The position numbers and the translations under genes were made by a program. From contig DXIO01000086.1 in NCBI GenBank assembly GCA_019112875.1, forward strand, positions 1-64,000: a DNA stretch of 64,000 nucleotides, read 5' to 3'. Under the pieces are notes generated by a model. That model was not told the origin of the DNA and did not search any database. It was given only the letters and a program-made list of their open reading frames with translations. Shown one piece after another: positions 54,440 to 62,771 of the stretch (positions are counted from its first letter, which is position 1; the number at the start of each line of letters is the position of its first letter). This DNA is from Candidatus Aquabacterium excrementipullorum. Its GTDB lineage: Bacteria; Pseudomonadota; Gammaproteobacteria; Burkholderiales; Burkholderiaceae_C.

Positions 54440-55354
54440 TTACAGACCCTTGAGCTTCAGCCGGTTCGCCTGCGTGCGGTAGAAGGCCACCGGATCGGGG
54501 GCGCCCTTGCCCAGCAGGCCGAAGATGTGGTTCATCTCGTCGATGTGGTTCCACGGGTAGTCGTCGCGCAGCACCTTGCCGAAGTGGGCCGAGCACACGG
54601 CGATCACGCCGTCGCTGGGCGTGGCACCTTCCAGCATGGCCGCGTCGGAGAGGTCCCAGGCATTGGTCTTGGGCTTGTTGCCGGTGACGGAATAAAAGTA
54701 GATGCCGCCTTCATATTCCTTGCCGTCCAGGCCGCAATAGGTGCTGGGCACGCCCAGCGGGAAGCGCGTGGCGAAGGCGTTGACCTCGTCAGCGAAGTTC
54801 TTGATGGCGTCCACGTCCTGGGGCAGCTTGGACTGGCCCGAGATCCACGCGACGAACGAGCCGAATCCGCTGGTGAGCTGGCTGTAGTTGTTGATCAGGT
54901 CGTTGACGCTGTTGTCGGCGTCCGAGGCCGTCATGCGGGCGGGGCTGGCCACCGTGGTGATGCTGGCCACCAGTTGCGGCGCGACGCCGGCCACGTAGCG
55001 GGCCGTGGGTCCGCCCTGGCTGTGCCCGATGAGGTTGAACTTGGTGACGCCGTCTGCGGCGGCCCACTGCTGCATTTGCTTGAGCAGTTGCTCGCCACGG
55101 ACCTCGCTGCTGTTGACCTGCGAGACGGCGGCCACGTAGACCTTGGCGCCGTTCTTGCGCAGGTCGTCGGGCACCTGGTAGAAGTAGTCGACGCCCAGGA
55201 TCTCCTTGAAGCCCATGAAGCCGTGCACCAGCACGATGGGGTATTTGGTCTGCGCAGTGGTGCTGGTGGCCGTGGCCGCGTGGGCTGCCGGGGTGGCGCC
55301 AAGCAGCAGGGGCAGGGCGATGCTGGTGGCCAGCAGCAGAGAGCGAATGGTCAT
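54440..55354 (-). CDS. Secreted triacylglycerol lipase (family I), with disulphide cysteine pair
   Basis: The 304-residue lipase has a Sec signal (about 1-27, ending AHA), oxyanion VHGFMGF, and S112 in GHSQGG. The acid and His are in GATPSDGVIAVC and PWNHIDEMN. Two cysteines (STYCGLD and IAVCSAH) match the positions of the disulphide in Pseudomonas LipA. It is a paralogue of the lipase at 26401-27306; both end in a closely similar GKGAPDP...NRLK-KGL tail. No foldase (lif) gene is visible. The start ATG 55354 is preferred; a 12-codon upstream extension is possible. Confidence 0.92.
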   Translation of the reverse strand: MTIRSLLLATSIALPLLLGATPAAHAATATSTTAQTKYPIVLVHGFMGFKEILGVDYFYQVPDDLRKNGAKVYVAAVSQVNSSEVRGEQLLKQMQQWAAADGVTKFNLIGHSQGGPTARYVAGVAPQLVASITTVASPARMTASDADNSVNDLINNYSQLTSGFGSFVAWISGQSKLPQDVDAIKNFADEVNAFATRFPLGVPSTYCGLDGKEYEGGIYFYSVTGNKPKTNAWDLSDAAMLEGATPSDGVIAVCSAHFGKVLRDDYPWNHIDEMNHIFGLLGKGAPDPVAFYRTQANRLKLKGL

Positions 55355-55429
55355 GTCGTGTCCTCCGGGGGGGCGCCAAAAATTGTTCAATTGGTGAACT
55401 ATTGTTGGCTGCAGCCGGCTCCTCGTGAA

Positions 55430-56608
55430 TCAGGACAAGTACGGACCACGTTCAAGGGGGAGGGGCGGCCGGGTGGGCCAGGGCGCCTGGATGGACCGGT
55501 CGCGGCCCTGGTGCTTGGCCTCGTAGAGGGCGGCATCGGCCCGGTCGATCAGCTGGTCAATGCTTTCGTCCTGCGCCCATTCGGCCACGCCGGCCGAAAA
55601 GGTCACGCGCATCTGGGGCTCTTCTTCGCTGAAGGGCGTCTGGCGCAGGCTGGCGCGCAGGCGGCCCAGCGCGATGCCGGCCTTGTCCACCGGTTCGGTG
55701 TCCGGCAGCATGATCAGGAACTCCTCGCCGCCCCAGCGCGCGATGGTGTCGGTCTCGCGCAGTACGGCCTGGGCCTGGCGCGCGAAGGTGGTCAGCACGT
55801 CGTCGCCCATGGCGTGGCCGTGGCGGTCGTTGATGAGCTTGAAGTGGTCCAGGTCGATCAGGGCCACGCAGAAGCGGTGGCCACCGGCCCGGGCGCGTTC
55901 GCGCTCGGCCTCCAGGCGTGTCTGCAGGTGCTGGCGGTTGTACAGGCCTGTGAGCGGGTCGTGCTGCATCAGCACTTCGACTTCCTTGAGCGTGGCGGCC
56001 AGTGCCTTGCGGTCGGCCGACATGCGCTGGCGCCGTCTGGCGAAGCCGTGCGATTGCCAGCTCAGCAGGCCCAGCGTGAAGCAGGTGGTGAGGATGATCA
56101 GCGTCTGCAGGCGCGGGTCGAAGTGCGGCTGCCCGGTCAGGATGCACCAGGCCAGCATCGTCAGCAGCATGGCGACCATGCCGATGCCTGACCACATCGC
56201 GGCGCGCGGCGTGAGGCTCAGGAAGCCGAACACCATGATCAGCGCCATGGTCTGCAGGCTGACGGCTCGCCCCACGGGCGACACGGCGTAGCCCACCACC
56301 AGCACCAGGCAGGCCCACACGATCTGCGGCACGACGAGGCCCGGATCGGCCCAGTGGCGCGTGAGGCCGCTGCGCACCAGCGGGTAGAAGGTGACCAGTG
56401 CGATGAACTGATGGGCCATGAAGAACTGGCCCACCTCGCGCGAGACCAGGCCGCGCGGGATGATGAAGAGCGGGATGAAGATGAACCAGCCCAGGTACAG
56501 CGCGTTGGCCAGCAGGCACATCACCAGGCGGTTGCGCAGGCGGCGCTCGGTGCCCAGCAACGCATCGCCCAGGCGGCGTCGGAGTTGGGGCAGGCTCATC
56601 GCGCTCAT
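55430..56608 (-). CDS. Membrane diguanylate cyclase (GGDEF) with inhibitory site
   Basis: The 392-residue protein has six or so membrane helices (about 25-200), a short coiled coil and a GGDEF domain (about 225-385). The active motif is RWGGEEFLIMLP. RxxD (RETD) stands five residues upstream of GGEEF, giving a product-inhibition I-site. It makes cyclic di-GMP, controlling attachment and motility. ATG 56608 overlaps the stop of the upstream cyclase gene (ATGA), so both are translated from one message. Confidence 0.92.
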   Translation of the reverse strand: MSAMSLPQLRRRLGDALLGTERRLRNRLVMCLLANALYLGWFIFIPLFIIPRGLVSREVGQFFMAHQFIALVTFYPLVRSGLTRHWADPGLVVPQIVWACLVLVVGYAVSPVGRAVSLQTMALIMVFGFLSLTPRAAMWSGIGMVAMLLTMLAWCILTGQPHFDPRLQTLIILTTCFTLGLLSWQSHGFARRRQRMSADRKALAATLKEVEVLMQHDPLTGLYNRQHLQTRLEAERERARAGGHRFCVALIDLDHFKLINDRHGHAMGDDVLTTFARQAQAVLRETDTIARWGGEEFLIMLPDTEPVDKAGIALGRLRASLRQTPFSEEEPQMRVTFSAGVAEWAQDESIDQLIDRADAALYEAKHQGRDRSIQAPWPTRPPLPLERGPYLS

Positions 56609-57753
56609 GCCGGCTCCTTGGCGACGGTGCGGTCGCGGCCAGTGGCCTTGGCCTCGTACAGGGCCTGGTCGACGCGCTCCAGCGTGCGATGGATCTCGTC
56701 GGTGGGCACGCTCTGACAAAGCCCGGCCGAGAAGGTGACGGCTTGCAGGCCGTTGGCCAGCGCGTGCCAGTCTGACTGGGCCATGGCCTGGTGCAGGCGC
56801 TGCAGCACCCCATGCGCCGGTGCCAGCGTGGTGTCGGGCAACAGCAGCAGGAACTCCTCGCCGCCCCAGCGCGCCAGCACGGCCGTGGGCGGCAGCAGCG
56901 GGGGCAGCAGGCGGGCCACTTCCCGCAGCACGGTGTCGCCGGTGGCGTGGCCATGGCGGTCGTTGATTTGCTTGAAGTGGTCGATGTCCAGCAGCCCGAC
57001 GCAGAAGGGCCGATGGTTGCGGCGCTGGCGCAGCAGCTCTTCACCCAGGCGTTGCTGCAGGTGGCGGCGGTTGTACAGGCTGGTCAGGCCGTCGCGGATG
57101 GCCAGGGCCTGCGTGCGCTCCAGGGCCTGGGCCAGTTCGGCCCGGGTCTCCAGCATCTGGCGGCGCACGCGGCGGGCCGTGCCCGACACGATCAGCAGCA
57201 CGGGCACCATCACGGCGGCCATGCCCAGGTTCACCACCTCGGTGTCGACATCCACTGTGGCCAGGCCCAGCCTCCAGGTCAGCAGCAGCGTGGCCACGAT
57301 CAGCAGCGGCGCGGCGATGGCCGCCATGCGCACCTGCCGCGTCGTGAGCCGGTTCATGTCGAAGACCAGGATGATGCACAGGTACTGCAGCGCCAGGCCG
57401 CGCGCGGGCTCCAGCAGGGCATAGGCCAGCGCCACGCAGCCAATGCTGAAGAGCACCCGGGCGAAGGCCAGCGTGGGCTCCTGTCGGCGCAGGGACCAAC
57501 CGCTGCGCATCAGCACGTAGAACACGGCCAGGCCGGAAAAGCTGCCCGTGGCCAGAAGGATGATCTTCCAGGCAGGCATCAATCCCATCCACGAGGCCAT
57601 GCCCAACACGGCGCAGCTGAAGGCATAGGCAGGCACCAGCCAGGCCAGGCGCGCGAGGGCCTGCCGAGTGAGCGGGTGAGTACCCAGCAACCAGACCAGC
57701 CCCGTGGCGGCCGGTTCGTCGCCAGGCAGGGGAAGATCGTGGCTGCTCGCCAT
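56605..57753 (-). CDS. Membrane diguanylate cyclase (GGDEF) lacking an inhibitory site
   Basis: The 382-residue protein has about six membrane helices (about 30-195), a coiled-coil linker (LAQALERTQALAIRD) and a GGDEF domain with RWGGEEFLLLLP. The I-site position upstream of GGEEF is LPPT rather than RxxD, so product feedback is not expected. It is the first gene of a two-cyclase operon, with a 4-bp overlap to the next. It has the same overall layout as the downstream enzyme; a duplication origin is plausible. Confidence 0.92.
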   Translation of the reverse strand: MASSHDLPLPGDEPAATGLVWLLGTHPLTRQALARLAWLVPAYAFSCAVLGMASWMGLMPAWKIILLATGSFSGLAVFYVLMRSGWSLRRQEPTLAFARVLFSIGCVALAYALLEPARGLALQYLCIILVFDMNRLTTRQVRMAAIAAPLLIVATLLLTWRLGLATVDVDTEVVNLGMAAVMVPVLLIVSGTARRVRRQMLETRAELAQALERTQALAIRDGLTSLYNRRHLQQRLGEELLRQRRNHRPFCVGLLDIDHFKQINDRHGHATGDTVLREVARLLPPLLPPTAVLARWGGEEFLLLLPDTTLAPAHGVLQRLHQAMAQSDWHALANGLQAVTFSAGLCQSVPTDEIHRTLERVDQALYEAKATGRDRTVAKEPA

Positions 57754-57888
57754 GGGGCCCTGGGTTCCGGTTCCGTTTGACTGCGGATATGCCGGTTTTT
57801 CGGCGGGTGTGCAAGCCGGCTTGAGCGCAAGGCCCTACAGGCTGCGTGGAGGGCTCAGGTCCGCGTCAGATATGACGGCCCGGCCTTG

Positions 57889-58845
57889 TCAGGCCGCGGC
57901 GGCGGGGCGGCTGCTGAACTGCACGAAACGGCGGATCGCGCCGGCCATCTCGCCCGGATGCGAAGCAGGCATCCAGTGCCCGGCGGTGTACTCGCGGCGC
58001 CAGAGCTTGTCGGTCCAGCGGTGCAGGTCTTCGGTCAGCCAGGGGCTGACGTACAGGTCGCGGCGGGGCACCAGCACCTGCACGGGCACGGTGGTATAGC
58101 GGCTGCGCGGGCGCAGCAGGCGAGGCAGCATGTTGGCGCGGTACAGCTGCACGCCGTGCACGCCGTCGGCCACCTGCGTGGGATTGGTTTCGACCTTCGT
58201 GCCTTCAAGCAGGCGCACCAGCTTTGGCCAGGCGCGGCCTACACCGGCACGCCACAGCAGCCCGGGCAGCAGCGGCAACTGGAAGAAGTAGATGTACCAG
58301 GACTTGACCGACTGGATCAGCAACTGCTTGACGTTGCGCCAGGTGGGGTGCGCCAGGCGCTGGCGGAACCAGTGCCCGATGTGGTCCAGGCAGGGGCCGG
58401 AGCAGCTGGTGAAGGACAGAATGCGTTGCTGCAGGGCCGGCTCGGTCACGGCCTCCCAGCTCTGGATCGAGCCCCAGTCGTGCGCCACCAGGTGAACGGG
58501 CCTGCCGGGCGCCGCGTGGTCGATCACGGCGACGAAATCGTCCTTGAGCTTGTCGAGCTTGTAGTCCCGGATGCGGCTGGGGCGGTCGGACTGGCCGGCG
58601 CCGCGCACGTCGTAGGCCACCACGTGGAAATCACGCGCCAGCAGCTCGGCCACCGGGTGCCACACGGCGCTGTTGTCCGGGTAGCCGTGCACCAGCACGA
58701 TGGTGGGGCGGCGGGGGTCACCCCATTGCTTGACGGCCAGCCGCACAGGGCCGGACATCACCGTGGACAGGCGCGGGACCGGGCCGGATGCAGGGGCGTG
58801 GGTGGCGGTGCCGGAGGGCAGGGCGGCGGACATGGCGGGTGGCAT
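57889..58845 (-). CDS. Alpha/beta hydrolase, epoxide-hydrolase/dehalogenase-like
   Basis: The hydrolase of about 318 residues has LVHGYPDNSAVW, YDVRGAGQSDRP and the nucleophile elbow VAHDWGS with Asp in place of Ser. The Asp nucleophile marks epoxide hydrolases and haloalkane dehalogenases. A C-terminal AGHWMPASHP holds the His. The segment FTSCSGPCLDHIG and the overall pattern also resemble hydrolase domains fused to SDRs in actinobacteria. The start is unsure: ATG at 58908, 58845 or 58833, with none having a strong ribosome-binding site. The substrate is unknown. Confidence 0.82.
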   Translation of the reverse strand: MPPAMSAALPSGTATHAPASGPVPRLSTVMSGPVRLAVKQWGDPRRPTIVLVHGYPDNSAVWHPVAELLARDFHVVAYDVRGAGQSDRPSRIRDYKLDKLKDDFVAVIDHAAPGRPVHLVAHDWGSIQSWEAVTEPALQQRILSFTSCSGPCLDHIGHWFRQRLAHPTWRNVKQLLIQSVKSWYIYFFQLPLLPGLLWRAGVGRAWPKLVRLLEGTKVETNPTQVADGVHGVQLYRANMLPRLLRPRSRYTTVPVQVLVPRRDLYVSPWLTEDLHRWTDKLWRREYTAGHWMPASHPGEMAGAIRRFVQFSSRPAAAA

Positions 58846-59010
58846 GGCAGTCGGATCGTGTTGGATCAAGAGCCGCGACTGTAGGAGCTTGCCTGAACCC
58901 TCGTCCATGATGCGAGGCGACAGCAAGGAACACCCCGCGACAGGCAGGGGTGTTCACGGAGGGCTGTTTGCCGCAACGCGAATCGCGCCAGGGCTGCGTC
59001 ACCGTTCGTG

Positions 59011-59913
59011 TCAGGCCGCCGCGGCTTCGGGCGCGCCCACGCCGTGCTGGCTGGCGTCCTTCAGGCCCAGCAGTTGGCGGGCTTCGGCCGGGCTGGCGAT
59101 CTCGCGGCCGGCGTTGCGGGCGCATTGGGCCAGCGCCTCGATCAGCTGGCCGTTGCCGGTGGTGCGGGCGCCGCCGGGCAGGTAGAAGGTGTCTTCCACG
59201 CCGGTGCGCAGCATGCCGCCCAGATCCGCCGTGGCCTGATGCACGGCCCAGATTTCTTCACGGCCGATCAGCGTGGTCTGCCACACGGTGCCGGGCTCGC
59301 GGTACTTGACCAGCAGGGCCAGCAACTCGGCATCGACCGGCATGCCCGAGGCCACGCCCATCACGAAGTTGTACTCCAGGTGGTCGGTCATGCCGGCCTT
59401 GCGGTACATGCCCACCGAGCGCACGATGCCCACGTCGAAGCACTCGAACTCGGGGCGCGTGCCGGTTTCATGCATCACGTCGATCATGGACTTGACCTTG
59501 TCGACCGTGTTGTCGAACAGCATGGGAGGCCAGGCCCACTGGCCGTTGTCCTTGATCTTGAGGTAGTTCAGGCTGCCGGCGTTGCAGGCGGCGATCTCGG
59601 GGCGCACGCGGCGGATGCAGGCCACGGGGCCGGAGATGTCCTTGCCGACCACGCCGGTGGTCAGGTTGATGATGACGCCGGGGCAGGCGGCGCGGATCGC
59701 GGTGTCGATCTCGGCGGCGACGTCCGGATCCCAGCTCGGGAAGCGCCCCATGCCGGGCGTCTGCTGGCGCAGGTGCACGTGCATGATCGAGGCGCCGGCA
59801 TCGAAGGCCTCGCGCGCGGCGGCGGCCATTTCGGCGGCCGTGACGGGCACGGGGTGCTGGGCGGGGTCGGTGAGCACGCCGGTCAGCGCGCAGGTCAGGA
59901 TGGCCTTGTCCAT
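59011..59913 (-). CDS. BKACE-family (DUF849) beta-keto acid cleavage enzyme
   Basis: The 300-residue TIM-barrel enzyme of the 3-keto-5-aminohexanoate cleavage (Kce) superfamily has Zn ligands H45 and H47 in IMHVHLR. INLTTG, NAGSLNY and the C-terminal VGVEDTFYLP-like segment (GMLRTGVEDTFYLPGG) are also present. BKACEs react a beta-keto acid with acetyl-CoA, giving acetoacetate and a new acyl-CoA. It is the last gene of the acyl-CoA operon, separated from the carboxylase by 4 bp. ATG 59913 is preferred to an earlier in-frame start. The specific substrate is not known. Confidence 0.9.
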   Translation of the reverse strand: MDKAILTCALTGVLTDPAQHPVPVTAAEMAAAAREAFDAGASIMHVHLRQQTPGMGRFPSWDPDVAAEIDTAIRAACPGVIINLTTGVVGKDISGPVACIRRVRPEIAACNAGSLNYLKIKDNGQWAWPPMLFDNTVDKVKSMIDVMHETGTRPEFECFDVGIVRSVGMYRKAGMTDHLEYNFVMGVASGMPVDAELLALLVKYREPGTVWQTTLIGREEIWAVHQATADLGGMLRTGVEDTFYLPGGARTTGNGQLIEALAQCARNAGREIASPAEARQLLGLKDASQHGVGAPEAAAA

Positions 59914-59917
59914 GGTG

Positions 59918-61912
59918 TCAGTCCTTGTTCGTCTCAAGTTCGATGTCGATCAGCAGGGCCTTGGCCTGCACCTGGTCGCCCACCTTGGCGTGCACGGCCT
60001 TGACGGTGCCGGCGGCCTGGGCGGTGAGCCACATTTCCATCTTCATGGCCTCGATGCTCAGCAGCTGCTGGCCTTCGGCCACGGTGTCGCCGGGTTTCAC
60101 CAGCACCTGGGCGACGGTGCCGGCCACGGGGGCCAGCGCGCGGCTCGGGTCCTGCGCCGCGTTCTGGTCGGGCCAGGGCGAGGCCTCGGTGAACACGAAG
60201 GTGGCTGCGTCGATCACCAAGTGCAAATCGGTGCCAAGTTGCACAGCCAGCACCTTGCGCTGCACGCCGTTCAGTTCGTAGCGCACCAGGCCGCCACGGA
60301 TGTCCGCGCCCTGGTCGATCAGGCGCAGCGCTTTTGCTGCCTCGGTGGGTGAGGGCTGCACGTGCACCACGCCGTTCGCATCGGGGCGGGTGCGCAGCGT
60401 GCGGCGCTCGCCTTCGTGCACCAAGGGCAGGTCGTAGGCGGTGACGCTGTCGGCGCGCAGGGTGCGGGCGGGGGCTTGGCCTCCAGCCTGCCGGGCGGCG
60501 AACAGCGCGGCGGCCAGCAGCCAGGCGTCTTCCGGCGCCTGCGGCTTGTTCAGCAAGGCCTCGCCATCGGTCTGCCACTGGTCGATCAGCGTGGTGGTCA
60601 TCGTGCCGGCGCGAAAGCGCTGGTGGTCCACCAGATCGCGCAGGAAGCGGGCATTGTTCTTCAGGCCCAGCAGCGGCGCGTCGTCCAGCGTGGCGATCAG
60701 GCGGCGGATGGCGTCGGCACGGTCGCGGCCGTGCACGATCAGCTTGGCCACCATCGGGTCGTAGTGCGGCGAGACCTCGCCACCCTCGCGGATGCCGTCG
60801 TCGATGCGCACGCCGTCGTACAGCGCAGCGGCGGGGCGCCACCAGGCGATGGGGCCGGTTTGCGGCGCGAAGCCGGTGTACGGATCTTCCGCGTACAGAC
60901 GGGCCTCGATGGCGTGGCCGGTGTAGGTGATCTGGTCCTGCGTCACGGGCAGGGGCTGGCCGTCGGCCACGCGCAGCTGCCACTCCACCAGGTCGAAGCC
61001 GGAGATCATCTCGGTGACCGGGTGCTCTACCTGCAGGCGGGTGTTCATCTCCAGGAAGTAGTAGTTCAACTCCTGGTCGACGATGTACTCGATGGTGCCG
61101 GCGCCGCAGTAATTGATCGACTTGGCGGCCAGCACGGCGCTGTCGCCCATGGCCTTGCGCAGCGCGGGGCTCACCACCGGCGAGGGCGATTCCTCGATCA
61201 CCTTCTGGCGGCGGCGCTGCGCAGTGCAATCGCGCTCGCCGATGTACACGGCATTGCCATGGCCGTCGGCGAAGACCTGGATCTCGATGTGGCGGCCGTT
61301 CTCGACCAGGCGCTCCAGCATCAGCGTGCCGTCGCCGAAAGCGCTCTGCGCCTCGCGGCGCGCGCTGGTGATGGCCTGGGCCAATTCGCTGTCCTGGTGG
61401 ACGAGGCGCATGCCACGTCCGCCACCGCCGCTCACGGCCTTGACCAGCAGTGGGTAGCCCAGGCGCTTGGCCTCGGCGATCAGCGTGTCGTCGTTCTGGT
61501 CGGCGCCCAGGTAGCCAGGCGCGGTGGGCACGCCAGCCTTGATCATCTCCTTCTTGGCGCCGGCCTTGTCGCCCATCACGCGGATGGCTTCGGGCGAGGG
61601 GCCGATGAAGGTGACGCCGGCATCCGCACAGGCCTGCGCGAAGCCCGCGTTCTCCGACAGAAAGCCGTAGCCGGGGTGGATGGCGTTGGCACCGGTGCGG
61701 CGGGCCGCATCGAGCAGCGCATCCACCTTCAGGTAGGACTCGGACGCGGCGGCCGGGCCGATGCACACGGCCTCGTCGGCCAGCGACACGTGCGGCGCGT
61801 TGGCGTCGGCCTGGCTGTAGACGGCCACGGTGCGGTAGCCCAGCTTGCGGGCCGTGCGGATCACGCGGCAGGCGATCTCACCCCGGTTCGCGATCAGGAT
61901 CTTGGTCAGCAT
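59918..61912 (-). CDS. Acyl-CoA carboxylase alpha subunit (biotin carboxylase plus biotin carrier)
   Basis: The 664-residue protein has a biotin carboxylase domain (about 1-450; KILIANRGEIACRVI, GGGGRGMRLV, FLEMNTRLQVEHPVTE). A linker domain follows, then a C-terminal biotinyl domain with Lys624 in EAMKMEM. It belongs to the propionyl-, methylcrotonyl- or geranyl-CoA carboxylase alpha type. The carboxyltransferase beta subunit is not in the window and may lie beyond 64000. Neighbours (acyl-CoA dehydrogenase, enoyl-CoA hydratase) fit a leucine/isovalerate-like or branched acyl-CoA route. Confidence 0.92.
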   Translation of the reverse strand: MLTKILIANRGEIACRVIRTARKLGYRTVAVYSQADANAPHVSLADEAVCIGPAAASESYLKVDALLDAARRTGANAIHPGYGFLSENAGFAQACADAGVTFIGPSPEAIRVMGDKAGAKKEMIKAGVPTAPGYLGADQNDDTLIAEAKRLGYPLLVKAVSGGGGRGMRLVHQDSELAQAITSARREAQSAFGDGTLMLERLVENGRHIEIQVFADGHGNAVYIGERDCTAQRRRQKVIEESPSPVVSPALRKAMGDSAVLAAKSINYCGAGTIEYIVDQELNYYFLEMNTRLQVEHPVTEMISGFDLVEWQLRVADGQPLPVTQDQITYTGHAIEARLYAEDPYTGFAPQTGPIAWWRPAAALYDGVRIDDGIREGGEVSPHYDPMVAKLIVHGRDRADAIRRLIATLDDAPLLGLKNNARFLRDLVDHQRFRAGTMTTTLIDQWQTDGEALLNKPQAPEDAWLLAAALFAARQAGGQAPARTLRADSVTAYDLPLVHEGERRTLRTRPDANGVVHVQPSPTEAAKALRLIDQGADIRGGLVRYELNGVQRKVLAVQLGTDLHLVIDAATFVFTEASPWPDQNAAQDPSRALAPVAGTVAQVLVKPGDTVAEGQQLLSIEAMKMEMWLTAQAAGTVKAVHAKVGDQVQAKALLIDIELETNKD

Positions 61913-61925
61913 GGTCGTGTGTGGT

Positions 61926-62768
61926 TCAAGCGGTCTGTGGGACCCACTTGGGTTTGCGTTTCTGCATGAAGGCGCTGGTGCCTTCCTGGCCTTCGTCGCT
62001 GAGCACGGCGCGCGAGAAGATCGCGGCGGCTTCGTCGATCAGGGTGTCGGCTGGCTCCAGGCGTGCGCGCGACAGCAGCGCCTTGGTGGCGGCGATGGCA
62101 CCCGGAGCGCAGGCCTGGATGCTGGCGATGGTGCGTTGCAGCGCGTCGTACAGCGCAGCGGTGTCGGGCGCCACTTCGTGCACCAGGCGGATGGTGAGCG
62201 CCTGCGCGGCATCGACCTTGGCGCCGGTCACGGCCAGGCGCTTGGCCTCGGCATAGCCGATGCGTTCGACCAGGAAGGGCGCGATCTGCGCGGGGATCAC
62301 GCCCAGCGCAGTCTCGGGCAGGCGGAAGGCCACGTTCTCGGCGGCCAGGCTCACGTCGGACACGCACGCCAGACCAAACCCGCCACCCATCACCGTGCCT
62401 TCGAGCACCGTGATGATGGGCAGGGTGGAGCGGGCATAGGCCAGGCACAGGCGGCCGAACTGCGCGTTGAAGGCAGCGACCGGATCGGGTGCATCACCCG
62501 CCAGCGAGCCATCGGCCTGGGCCTGCGCCAGCTTCATGCGGGCCTGGGCCATGTCGGAGATGTCGCCGCCGGCACAAAAGTGCCCGCCCGCGCCGCGCAG
62601 CACGACCACGCGCACGGCGCTGTCGCTCTCGGCCTGCTTGAGCGCATCGAGCAGCTCGTTGACCATGGCCAGCGACATGGCGTTGCGCACCTCGGGCCGG
62701 TTCAGCAGCAGCGTGCAGACGCCGGCATCGACCGTGGCCTGGATGGTCTTGAAGGACGAGGCATCCAT
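61926..62768 (-). CDS. Enoyl-CoA hydratase/isomerase family protein
   Basis: The 280-residue crotonase-fold enzyme has NRPEVRNAMSLAMVNEL, the oxyanion-hole strands GGHFCAGGDISDM and GTVMGGGFGLAC, and PETALGVIPAQIAP. The position and type fit a methylglutaconyl-CoA or isohexenylglutaconyl-CoA hydratase, which would act next to the carboxylase. It lies 3 bp from the acyl-CoA dehydrogenase gene and 13 bp from the carboxylase gene, in one operon. Confidence 0.9.
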   Translation of the reverse strand: MDASSFKTIQATVDAGVCTLLLNRPEVRNAMSLAMVNELLDALKQAESDSAVRVVVLRGAGGHFCAGGDISDMAQARMKLAQAQADGSLAGDAPDPVAAFNAQFGRLCLAYARSTLPIITVLEGTVMGGGFGLACVSDVSLAAENVAFRLPETALGVIPAQIAPFLVERIGYAEAKRLAVTGAKVDAAQALTIRLVHEVAPDTAALYDALQRTIASIQACAPGAIAATKALLSRARLEPADTLIDEAAAIFSRAVLSDEGQEGTSAFMQKRKPKWVPQTA

Positions 62769-62771
62769 GGT

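Noticed and set aside
59934-61766. 610-codon minus-strand frame inside the carboxylase gene
   Set aside because: It is the wrong frame of the same strand; the biotin carboxylase frame has all domain motifs.
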